Assembly: GCF_006228325.1 (NCBI RefSeq)
Contig: NZ_CP040231.1
Coordinates: 1,685,001-1,749,000, forward strand
DNA from: Streptococcus sp. 1643
GTDB taxonomy: Bacteria > Bacillota > Bacilli > Lactobacillales > Streptococcaceae
DNA length: 64,000 nt
Direction: 5' to 3'
Shown: piece after piece, positions 18,338 through 25,639 of the stretch
Position numbering within the stretch: the stretch's first letter is position 1
Layout: every line of letters begins with the position of its first letter
The notes under the pieces: generated by a model
What the model was told of the DNA's origin: nothing
Database searches by the model: none
What the model saw: the letters and a program-made list of their open reading frames with translations, nothing else
Position numbers and translations under genes: made by a program

Positions 18338-18964
18338 TTATTTACCAGCTTTAACTGCTGATTTGATAGTGATAAGAGATTTCTTAGCACCTGGTACGTT
18401 ACCTTTGATAAGGATAACGTTCTTTTCTGGAACAACTTGTACAACTTCAAGGTTTTGAATTGTTACGCGGTCGCCACCCATACGTCCTGCAAGGTTTTTA
18501 CCTTTGAATACGCGGTTAGGTGCAACAGGTCCCATAGAACCTGGACGACGGTGGTAACGAGAACCGTGAGCCATTGGTCCACGTGATTGTCCATGGCGTT
18601 TGATAACACCTTGGAAACCTTTACCTTTAGAAGTACCAGTTACGTCAACAACGTCTCCAGCTGCGAATGTTTCAACTGTGATTTCAGCACCAACTTCCAA
18701 GCCTTCAACGTTTTTGAATTCACGAATGAAGCGCTTAGGAGCCGTGTTAGCTTTCGCTACATGTCCTTTAGCAGGTTTGTTGCTCAATACTTCACGTTTG
18801 TCATCGAAACCAACTTGGATAGCGTTATATCCGTCTGTTTCTACAGTTTTAACTTGAAGAACAACGTTTGGAGTTGCTTCAATAACTGTTACAGGGATCA
18901 ATTCGCCAGCTTCAGTGAAGATTTGAGTCATTCCCACTTTTTTCCCTAAGATTCCTTTTGTCAT
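18338..18964 (-). CDS. rplC: 50S ribosomal protein L3
   Basis: 208-residue uL3 ([20 protein letters not shown]), with the conserved [19 protein letters not shown] loop reaching the peptidyl-transferase centre. Second gene of the cluster, 82 bp after rpsJ. Confidence 0.98.
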
Positions 18965-19046
18965 GAGAAAATAGTTCCTTTTCTATATTTTTTATTCAAA
19001 AAGTTTTTAACGAGCGTTTTTTATGCTCAAGGTATCAAGCTTTAGA

Positions 19047-19355
19047 TTAAAGTTTGATTTCTACGTTTACACCACTTGGAAGATCCAATTTCATCAACGC
19101 ATCAACTGTTTTTTGAGTTGGGTTAACGATATCGATCAAACGTTTGTGTGTACGCATTTCAAATTGTTCGCGAGAGTCTTTGTATTTGTGAGTCGCACGA
19201 ATAATTGTGTAGAGGCTACGCTCAGTTGGAAGTGGGATTGGACCCGCAACTTGTGCACCTGTACGAGTAGCTGATTCTACGATTTTTGCAGCCGCTGTGT
19301 CAAGCGTACGGTGTTCGTAAGCTTTCAAACGGATACGGATTTTTTTGTTTGCCAT
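19047..19355 (-). CDS. rpsJ: 30S ribosomal protein S10
   Basis: 102-residue uS10 ([19 protein letters not shown]), first gene of the cluster and also NusE, a partner of NusB in antitermination. Contains [23 protein letters not shown] 130-nt structured leader and a strong promoter precede it. Confidence 0.99.
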
Positions 19356-19484
19356 CTTTTTCTCCTTTTCGTCTATTTAAGATAATAGGCTAGCTCCACA
19401 AGAAAACCGACGCGCGTTGCGTGGCAATGCAACCGAGCGTGTCGCAACCTCTTGCATCAAAGCTAAGGCTGTAATTTACAGCAC
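19356..19484 (-). promoter_or_regulatory. Structured 5' leader of the S10 cluster
   Basis: From the inferred transcription start to the rpsJ start, the leader holds a GCTGTAA/TTACAGC hairpin next to its 5' end and a GTTGCG/CGCAAC stem enclosing about 21 nt. No ORF. Ribosomal-protein autoregulation is plausible by analogy but no known leader family was recognised. Confidence 0.5.
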
Positions 19485-19490
19485 CATAAT

Positions 19491-19519
19491 AGAATAACAC
19501 AAAGCCCCTGCGATTGCAA
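19491..19519 (-). promoter_or_regulatory. Promoter of the S10-spc-alpha cluster
   Basis: Minus strand -35 TTGCAA (19514-19519), 17-bp spacer, -10 TATTCT (19491-19496) with an upstream TGn extension. Position matches a leader of about 130 nt before rpsJ. Confidence 0.75.
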
Positions 19520-19620
19520 GGGATTTGTGAGCTTTTTTTCGTTTTTTTAGGATGAAACTGTTTTCCTATTTCATCTTCCTATGATTACTGATTTACATCT
19601 ATAAAAATCAATCTTTTCTT

Positions 19621-20247
19621 CTATATAATGTGTGTCATTTTAACCTTGAATGTATCGTCTGATTGATCCACTAGAATGTCCGCCCTTGACTCGGTTTCTC
19701 TATAGTATCGCAGATACTGCTCCCGTCTCATCTGATGGCTAGCCAATACAAAAGATGCATCCCGATTTCTCATAGTCGTATCTCGAGCTAAGCGCCTCTT
19801 TAATTCGGTCTCCTCATCCGTGTAGAAACAGATAGTTTTGTCAAAGAGTTCCTTGGGTAGAAATCCCACAGACATCCCTTCAACAATCAGAATCGGCTTG
19901 GCTCCAGACAAGACCTCGCTAGCCTTCCACGGTTCATCGATTGTTAAGACATCCATACCTGCCTGCAAGGCGAGAATATCTCTCTGTAAACTTGCCAGTT
20001 CATGCGCCACTGGGAGACAAGCTGTCACCTTTTGATCTGGCGCTTGCTTTGGTACTACCAGGTGACGTTCTGAGGTGATATAGGGATCTGTTTCTAGTAA
20101 ATTTACTGTAGTAGAATCTAGGGCTTGATGTAATTCCTGAGCGAAGCTTGACTTGCCTGAAGCCCCATGGCCGTAGATCCCTAGCGTCCTAACTCTTCCC
20201 GTTACGATCTCTGAAACCAGTTGTTCTATCAGGTCTTTTTTCTTCAT
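19621..20247 (-). CDS. P-loop NTPase, uridine-kinase-like
   Basis: 208 residues with Walker A GIYGHGASGKSS near residue 23-34, an ETDPYIT substrate-type segment, and a LIVEGMSVGF beta strand followed by a KRRLARDTTMRNR lid-like region. The overall pattern is uridine kinase/phosphoribulokinase-like, but the substrate is unknown. It overlaps the 3' end of nrdG by 4 bp and is the last gene of the nrdD unit, suggesting co-expression under anaerobic conditions and perhaps nucleoside salvage. The 265-bp region after it, up to rpsJ, holds only the S10 promoter and leader plus imperfect hairpins. Confidence 0.75.
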   Translation of the reverse strand: MKKKDLIEQLVSEIVTGRVRTLGIYGHGASGKSSFAQELHQALDSTTVNLLETDPYITSERHLVVPKQAPDQKVTACLPVAHELASLQRDILALQAGMDVLTIDEPWKASEVLSGAKPILIVEGMSVGFLPKELFDKTICFYTDEETELKRRLARDTTMRNRDASFVLASHQMRREQYLRYYRETESRADILVDQSDDTFKVKMTHII

Positions 20248-20840
20248 TCTCTCTTCACCTGCTCATAGCTTTCTTTTCCGTCATTAAGCTTGTCCCAAAT
20301 CACCACTTGCCCACTTTTGAGGGATTTTTGCACATCAATGATACGTTGATTAGAGGAACCTCGGAACTGGAGCATAAGATTGCGCTTGCTTTTATCATAC
20401 CGTCCATCGACAAGGATGTCAATCAGCGACAAGAGTTCCAATTTGTCTGGAGTCTCCAGCATCATTTCTTCCCACGTGTAGCCCGTCCAGGACCAGATGT
20501 CTTTGTCTGGCAATTCCTTTCGAATTCGCTTAACGAGAGGTAAGAGGATACCTGTATTAAGAAAAGGTTCTCCCCCCAGTAAGGTCAAGCCTTGAACATA
20601 GGGCTGGGCAAGGTCTACCATGATTTGTTCTTCTAATTCTGCCGTATAGGGAATGCCTGCGTTGAAAGACCAAGTCGCAACATTATAGCACCCCTCGCAG
20701 TGAAACATGCAACCTGATACATAGAGAGAGTTTCGCACACCTTCTCCATCGACAAAGTTAAAAGCCTTGTAATCAATGATTCGCCCTTTACTAAGCTCCT
20801 CACTTTTCCATTCACCTGGTTTTGGTATATTCCATGTCAT
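20244..20840 (-). CDS. nrdG: Anaerobic ribonucleoside-triphosphate reductase activating protein
   Basis: 198-residue radical SAM enzyme. C44-x3-C48-x2-C51 (CMFHCEGC) ligates the 4Fe-4S cluster; the GGEPF-type motif is LLGGEPFLN. It generates the glycyl radical on NrdD with SAM. GTP-free cytosolic enzyme that forms a complex with NrdD. Located two genes after nrdD in the same transcription direction and overlapping the downstream kinase gene. Confidence 0.95.
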   Translation of the reverse strand: MTWNIPKPGEWKSEELSKGRIIDYKAFNFVDGEGVRNSLYVSGCMFHCEGCYNVATWSFNAGIPYTAELEEQIMVDLAQPYVQGLTLLGGEPFLNTGILLPLVKRIRKELPDKDIWSWTGYTWEEMMLETPDKLELLSLIDILVDGRYDKSKRNLMLQFRGSSNQRIIDVQKSLKSGQVVIWDKLNDGKESYEQVKRE

Positions 20841-20844
20841 CCTT

Positions 20845-21345
20845 CTACTCCAAATCTATCCAGTAACGTTCTACGCCATTGCGAATATCCTCAAAGAGTC
20901 CGCCATTTGCAACAATCACCGCCCTACTAGCAGGATTTTCCGTACTACAGGTCACAAGTGCTTTTTTGATGTTCTTTTCCTTGCCAAATTGCAGACCTTG
21001 TCTGAGGGCTTCTTTGGCATAACCTTTGCCTCTTTCAGATGGACGAATGGAGTAGCCAATATGGCCCCCATTTTCTAGTAAGTAGTCATTTAATCGGAGA
21101 CGAAGGTTGAGAAAGCCAAGAGCCTGGCCTGCTACGTCAAAACTAACCAGCTGGATAGCAGGAACCCAGTTTTCAGGAATATTGAGTCCCGCTTCCGCTT
21201 GAAGATTTTCTTCTAGCCACTCTTCATAAACAAAATTGTTGGCGTTCCAAAACCCACCATCGTGGGCTGATTGAGTCTGTTCAAACTCTGCCATCATCTC
21301 TAAAACTGTTTCTTTATCTGCCAATATCGGTCTGCGTAGTTCCAT
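20845..21345 (-). CDS. GNAT family N-acetyltransferase
   Basis: 166 residues. Acetyl-CoA-binding motif A appears as GYSIRPSERGKGYAKEALRQ, followed by the usual C-terminal strand with ENPASRAVIVANGG. ATG at 21345 is used because GGGAGGGG lies just before it; the longer frame to 21387 lacks such a site. Substrate unknown. The gene is inserted between the nrdD-adjacent small gene and nrdG, 4 bp before nrdG, and a similar arrangement is found in pneumococcus from memory. Confidence 0.85.
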   Translation of the reverse strand: MELRRPILADKETVLEMMAEFEQTQSAHDGGFWNANNFVYEEWLEENLQAEAGLNIPENWVPAIQLVSFDVAGQALGFLNLRLRLNDYLLENGGHIGYSIRPSERGKGYAKEALRQGLQFGKEKNIKKALVTCSTENPASRAVIVANGGLFEDIRNGVERYWIDLE

Positions 21346-21389
21346 ATTCCCCTCCCACCTAAGAGAAAAGTGAGAGCAGACTCTCACTT

Positions 21390-21530
21390 TTATTTTTTCT
21401 TGTTCTTGTTTAAAAACTGTTCTCTGAGGTTGAGCAAGCGTTCTTTTTTACCTGTTCCACCTTTCGAGTGTTTCTCGTGATAACGGGTCACTTGTGCGCG
21501 TCCCTTATCGTCTAATTGGTATTTCCCCAT
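21390..21530 (-). CDS. Small basic protein, 46 aa, nrd operon
   Basis: Reads MGKYQLDDKGRAQVTRYHEK and ends in KNKKK; 46 residues, strongly basic, no TM segment, AGGAAATGGAATG-type site before the ATG. It sits 11 bp after the nrdD stop and just before the GNAT gene. Conserved small ORFs of this type occur at this place in streptococci, but no function is known to me. Charge suggests nucleic-acid or ribosome contact, which is speculation. Confidence 0.75.
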   Translation of the reverse strand: MGKYQLDDKGRAQVTRYHEKHSKGGTGKKERLLNLREQFLNKNKKK

Positions 21531-21541
21531 TCCATTTCCTT

Positions 21542-23749
21542 CTAATTTGTTACTTCATGTCCTGCTGTTTTAATAGTTGAACCGTTCATGTGTTTGACAC
21601 GCGCAGCGATTTCCTTGTGGCGTCCGTTAACCATCGGACGTGCTTGAGGATTTCCCAGATAACCACACGTACGTTTGACCACATCTACTGTTTTAGGGTC
21701 GCTATTGCCACAGTTGGGACAAGCAAATCCTCTCTCAGTTGGTTCAAAATCCCCTTCAAAGTCGCACTTGTAGCAACGATCAATCGGAGTATTGGTCCCT
21801 AGATAACCGACACGGTCATAGGCATAGTCCCAAACAGCTTCCAAGGCTTTAGGATTTTGTTGAAGAACTGGATACTCACAATAATGGATGAAACCACCTG
21901 ACGCACCTGCTTCTGGATAAACTTTCTCAAAGTCTAATTTTTCAAACGGTGTTGGATTTTTCCGGACATCGTAGTGGAACGAGTTGGTGTAGTATTCCTT
22001 ATCCGTGATGTCAGGAATAGAGCCGAACTTCTCTGTATCCAAACGACAAAAACGGTCCGTCAAACTTTCGGATGGTGTTGAGTAGATAGAGAAATGGTAA
22101 TCATATTGATCTGACCACTCTTCTACACGTCGTTTCATATCACGAATGATGTCAAGCGTGAATTCCTTGGCTTCAGGATTGCTTTCCCAGCTATTACCAA
22201 AGAAGACCGTCGCCACTTCATACAAACCGATATAGCCTAGAGAAATAGTTGCACGGCGATTCTTAAAGAGTTGGTCTACACTTTCTTCTTTTCCGAGACG
22301 GCGGCCGAAGGCTCCATACTGATAAAGGATAGGGGCATTTGCTGGTGTTGCTTCCTTGGTTCGTTCGACACGATAAACCAGAGCATCCTCCGCGATGTTC
22401 ATTCGCTCGTTGAAGATTTCCCAGAACTTGTTCAAGTCACCATCGGACTCGAGAGCGATACGAGGCAGATTGACTGTCACAACACCTAGATTCATACGAC
22501 CTGAATTGACCTCAACACCATTTTCATCTTTCCAGCCTTGAAGGAAAGAACGGCATCCCATAGGAACCTTGAAGGAGCCTGTCAGCTCGATAATCTTATC
22601 ATAGGACAAGACATCTGGGTACATCCGCTTGGTTGCACACTCAAGAGCCAACTGTTTGATGTCGTAGTTAGGTGAACCTTTCTCTAAGTTGAGTCCTCTT
22701 TTTAGCGTAAAGATGAGTTTAGGGAAGATGGCTGTTCGATGTTCTGAACCCAGACCCTTGATACGAATGGTCAAAATAGCTTTTTGAATTTCACGCTCAA
22801 AACGATTGGTTCCCAGACCAAAACCTAGCGAAGTAAAAGGTGTTTGGCCATTTGAAGTGAAGAGGGTGTTGATTTCATACTCGAGAGATTGCATGGCATC
22901 GTAGATGTCCTTTTGCGTTTTCTTCCAAGCATAATCTTCCCGTTTATCAGGCAGGACCCACTCTTCCGCATCCTTGAGGTGTTTCTGGTAATTCTTCTCT
23001 GCATACGGAGCTAAGACTTCATCGATACGGTCAGCTGAGCAGCCCCCGTACTGGCTAGAAGCGACATTGGCGATGATTTGTGAAATTTGAGCTGTCGCAG
23101 TCTGGATAGACTTAGGACTCTCTACCTCTGCATTGCCAATCTTAAAACCATTTTCCAACATGCCTTTAAAATCAATCAAACAGCAGTTGGTCATAGGAGT
23201 GTAGGGGCTGTAGTCCAAGTCATGATAGTGGATATCCCCTTTTTGGTGAGCATTGGCTACGTGCTTAGGAAGCATTTGCAGTCCGATTGATTTCCCAACA
23301 ATCCCCGCTGTCAAATCACGTTGGGTGTTGAAGACATCGCTATCTTTATTGGCATTTTCATTGACAACTGCTTGATCTTTATTGAGGAGCTTATGGATAC
23401 TAAAGTTGATATCTGTCGCTTTTGAGCGCTCAAAATCCCTTTGTGTCCGATAAGTGATATACTCCTCAGCTAGCGCATATTCTTTGGCTTCAAGGAGTTC
23501 ATGTTCTACGACATTTTGAATTTCGTAAATCTTGACACCTTGAGGGAAGCGGCTGTGAATTTCCGTCACGATTCTTTCAACTAGACCATTTAGGCGTTTT
23601 TCTACTAGAGGCGTAACGTCCATAACCTTTTCCGCCGCCTTGTGGAGAGCCTTGTCAATCTTGTCTACATCAAACACCACACGTCTACCATCTCGTTTTT
23701 CAACGAACAAGGTGGGAACGGTTGCAAGCTTTTCTTCTAATACAATCAT
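21542..23749 (-). CDS. nrdD: Anaerobic (class III) ribonucleoside-triphosphate reductase
   Basis: 735 residues from ATG 23749; an in-frame ATG two codons upstream has a GAG only 1 bp away, so the second is preferred. Reduces NTPs to dNTPs without oxygen. N-terminal ATP-cone (about 10-100) for allosteric control; catalytic barrel with NCCLIDF and SSQYGGCS; C-terminal zinc site CYKC...CPNC; glycyl radical site RTCGYLG with Gly near residue 696. First gene of the unit with nrdG. Expression is probably controlled by NrdR through two boxes at 23808-23864. Confidence 0.97.
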   Translation of the reverse strand: MIVLEEKLATVPTLFVEKRDGRRVVFDVDKIDKALHKAAEKVMDVTPLVEKRLNGLVERIVTEIHSRFPQGVKIYEIQNVVEHELLEAKEYALAEEYITYRTQRDFERSKATDINFSIHKLLNKDQAVVNENANKDSDVFNTQRDLTAGIVGKSIGLQMLPKHVANAHQKGDIHYHDLDYSPYTPMTNCCLIDFKGMLENGFKIGNAEVESPKSIQTATAQISQIIANVASSQYGGCSADRIDEVLAPYAEKNYQKHLKDAEEWVLPDKREDYAWKKTQKDIYDAMQSLEYEINTLFTSNGQTPFTSLGFGLGTNRFEREIQKAILTIRIKGLGSEHRTAIFPKLIFTLKRGLNLEKGSPNYDIKQLALECATKRMYPDVLSYDKIIELTGSFKVPMGCRSFLQGWKDENGVEVNSGRMNLGVVTVNLPRIALESDGDLNKFWEIFNERMNIAEDALVYRVERTKEATPANAPILYQYGAFGRRLGKEESVDQLFKNRRATISLGYIGLYEVATVFFGNSWESNPEAKEFTLDIIRDMKRRVEEWSDQYDYHFSIYSTPSESLTDRFCRLDTEKFGSIPDITDKEYYTNSFHYDVRKNPTPFEKLDFEKVYPEAGASGGFIHYCEYPVLQQNPKALEAVWDYAYDRVGYLGTNTPIDRCYKCDFEGDFEPTERGFACPNCGNSDPKTVDVVKRTCGYLGNPQARPMVNGRHKEIAARVKHMNGSTIKTAGHEVTN

Positions 23750-23785
23750 ATCCATGCTCTTTTCTAAAATGTTGTTCTATGAAGT

Positions 23786-23813
23786 ATTATACCACTCTAA
23801 AAATAAAAATCAA
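23786..23813 (-). promoter_or_regulatory. nrdD promoter
   Basis: Minus strand -35 TTGATT (23808-23813), 16-bp spacer, extended -10 TGGTATAAT (TATAAT at 23786-23791). The -35 lies inside the proximal NrdR-like box. Confidence 0.7.
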
Positions 23814-23868
23814 TATCTTGTGTTAAAAATCCTAAAATTTTTAAAATTCCACAAGATATTGATTTTTT
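23804..23868 (-). terminator. Stem-loop after the Ccs4-like gene, overlapping the NrdR boxes
   Basis: AAAAATCAATATCTTGTG and CACAAGATATTGATTTTT form an 18-bp stem around a 29-nt A/T-rich loop, with T-rich flanks on both strands. It follows the Ccs4-like stop by a few bases, so it likely terminates that transcript. The arms are the same bases as the NrdR-like boxes. Confidence 0.6.
23808..23864 (-). promoter_or_regulatory. Paired NrdR-like boxes upstream of nrdD
   Basis: Box 1 (23808-23823, AATCAATATCTTGTGT) and box 2 (23849-23864, CCACAAGATATTGATT) fit the NrdR consensus acaCwAtATaTwGtgt at about 13 and 12 of 16 positions. Their centres are 41 bp apart, close to four helical turns, the pairing geometry known for NrdR operators. 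The proximal box covers the -35, so binding would repress. Confidence 0.65.
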
Positions 23869-23869
23869 G

Positions 23870-25387
23870 TTATTTTGATTTATAAAGTTTGAACTCGCTA
23901 GTATCTGTCTGAACAAGCTCATAGTTTTCACTGAGCCAGCTCTCTACATCTGACCACAAGGCAACTTTTTGATTGACCAAAATCATCTTCGGTTGATTCT
24001 CTTTCAGGTCATTCATCAGTTTGGTTTTATTTTCATCGCTTGCAGTATAAAGTGTTGGAGTTGATAGAGAAGTCGGCGCCAAGCGTTCACTTGCACGGTA
24101 GAAATCAGGACGATCATCCCAAGCATAGACACGATCCTCAGAACTCGTTTGTTGTTTGACCACGCTGGCAAGACGTTCTCTCTCCTGATAAGCCGCTGGG
24201 TGAGAAAGGTAGCGACTCACGATAGGAAGAACAATGAGATAGGCAAGGGCAATCAGTGGTAGATAGAAATTTCCTTTAAGGAAAGAAGTTTGTTTCTCAC
24301 GTCTTCTTCTACGACGACTCCCTCCTTCAGAAACATCTTCCTTGATTCCTGTCAGAAGGAGCAAGACCAAGAAAGGAATTAGCACCACAAGACGAGTACC
24401 GTTGATAGGTTCTTTGGAGAGAATCAAGATTCCCAAAGAAACCAACAATCCCAAGCTAGCAGCAATTGAGAGGGCATATTGCTTGGCTGGTTTTGACTGG
24501 AACAAGCCTGCAAAGAGCAAACCAAGGAAACCTAATCCAATAGCAAGCAAGCCATAGAAGGCTGCATTTTCAAGCAAATGCGAGTTCGAAAAGAGGCTAA
24601 GAGTATTTACCGGATACAAGGTCTGGCTAATGGCATCTCCAAAACTACCTGTCCACACTGTATAGTAGCCTAAAGGATAGAATAAGAGTGAAAATCCTAG
24701 GGCTGACGCAAAGAACTGATATAGGCCATGAACAAAGTGACCTTTGCCTAGATTAAAGCCGATAATACCCAAGGCCAGTACAGCCGCAAACAAGGCGGTT
24801 GGGATTGACGCAAGGAAGAAAGCAAGTGCAAGGCTCATCCCCACTCGTACAAATCCTTTGTCGTCCTTTGGAAAAGCTAGATAATTTGTAACGATACTCA
24901 ATGAATAAAATAGGAAAGGCAGAGCTAGCAAGAGAGCATAACCGCCACCAAAAGCGAGGCCTGCTACAAGCAAGTATAAAATAAAGACAACTCGCTTCGC
25001 TTCTTTTTCTTGACCGACAAGAGTATCCGCAGCCTTAAAAAGAATAATACCTGCTCCAAACAAAGCCAACCACTCAACCAAAGCAAGCAGAATACTTCCT
25101 AGGGAAAGATAGGTTAGCAAGTAATAGAGCAATCCATTCGTTCCAAAGTAATCTGTATACATTTGACCATTTTGATGCAAGGCCCAACCGGTATAAAGAT
25201 CCTGACTTTGTTGCGGACTGATTAAACCAAAAATAAAAGGCAGGGCAACCGAAATGGCTGTGGCTACTAAACTCCAAAGCAAAATACTAAAAAAGGGAAT
25301 GGGAGCTCCTTCTCGTTTTTCTGGCACTGACCAGTCTTGGTAATGAGATTCTTCTTGTTTCTCATCTATTTTCCCGTATACGTTCAT
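23870..25387 (-). CDS. Ccs4-like polytopic membrane protein, possible GT-C-type glycosyltransferase
   Basis: 505 residues with roughly 11 TM segments. After the first TM comes a loop LYTGWALHQNGQMYTDYFGT followed by a TM rich in Tyr/Leu, the layout seen in GT-C/GT39-like glycosyltransferases, though their catalytic DE pair is not evident. An Arg-rich cytosolic loop (RRRRRREK, about residue 360) and a C-terminal extracytosolic domain (about 400-505, VYAWDDRPDFYRA) follow. From gene order it corresponds to pneumococcal competence-induced Ccs4. A SigX box precedes the unit. Function unknown; the GT-C link is an inference from topology. Confidence 0.65.
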   Translation of the reverse strand: MNVYGKIDEKQEESHYQDWSVPEKREGAPIPFFSILLWSLVATAISVALPFIFGLISPQQSQDLYTGWALHQNGQMYTDYFGTNGLLYYLLTYLSLGSILLALVEWLALFGAGIILFKAADTLVGQEKEAKRVVFILYLLVAGLAFGGGYALLLALPFLFYSLSIVTNYLAFPKDDKGFVRVGMSLALAFFLASIPTALFAAVLALGIIGFNLGKGHFVHGLYQFFASALGFSLLFYPLGYYTVWTGSFGDAISQTLYPVNTLSLFSNSHLLENAAFYGLLAIGLGFLGLLFAGLFQSKPAKQYALSIAASLGLLVSLGILILSKEPINGTRLVVLIPFLVLLLLTGIKEDVSEGGSRRRRRREKQTSFLKGNFYLPLIALAYLIVLPIVSRYLSHPAAYQERERLASVVKQQTSSEDRVYAWDDRPDFYRASERLAPTSLSTPTLYTASDENKTKLMNDLKENQPKMILVNQKVALWSDVESWLSENYELVQTDTSEFKLYKSK

Positions 25388-25422
25388 TCAATTTCTCCTC
25401 TAAGTTTATCTGTTTTAGTATA

Positions 25423-25566
25423 TCAAAATCTTACAGGAATGTCAGCTTGGGATTGATATTTGCTGAATTTCTTATCCAATAACGCAAAGCGTTCGATTTC
25501 ACGAAAACGATGAAATCGACTATTACTATACTCTCTGATAAAATCATCATCTTCTAGATTAAGCAT
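25423..25566 (-). CDS. Small 47-aa protein behind a competence box
   Basis: Reads MLNLEDDDFIREYSNSRFHR, then a basic/aromatic segment and ADIPVRF at the end; 47 residues, no TM. AAGGAG stands 8 bp before the ATG. It is the first gene after the SigX box at 25587-25594 and precedes the Ccs4-like gene by 35 bp, so both should be induced in late competence. No homologue with known function is recalled. Confidence 0.7.
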   Translation of the reverse strand: MLNLEDDDFIREYSNSRFHRFREIERFALLDKKFSKYQSQADIPVRF

Positions 25567-25586
25567 GGTTTTCTCCTTTACTTATC

Positions 25587-25594
25587 TATTCGTA
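25587..25594 (-). promoter_or_regulatory. SigX (ComX) competence box
   Basis: Minus strand TACGAATA, the exact late-competence combox, with a T-rich run (TTTTTTGTCTTCT) directly upstream as usual for SigX promoters. It lies 21 bp before the 47-aa gene. This marks the 47-aa/Ccs4-like pair as late competence genes. Confidence 0.85.
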
Positions 25595-25639
25595 AGAAGA
25601 CAAAAAAGATCCAGCCTTGGGCTAGATCTTGGTCGATAG

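Noticed and set aside
19501..19548. Plus-strand terminator-like stem with two T-runs upstream of rpsJ
   Set aside because: No plus-strand transcript is expected here and the stem is imperfect; the bases overlap the S10 promoter, which explains part of the sequence.
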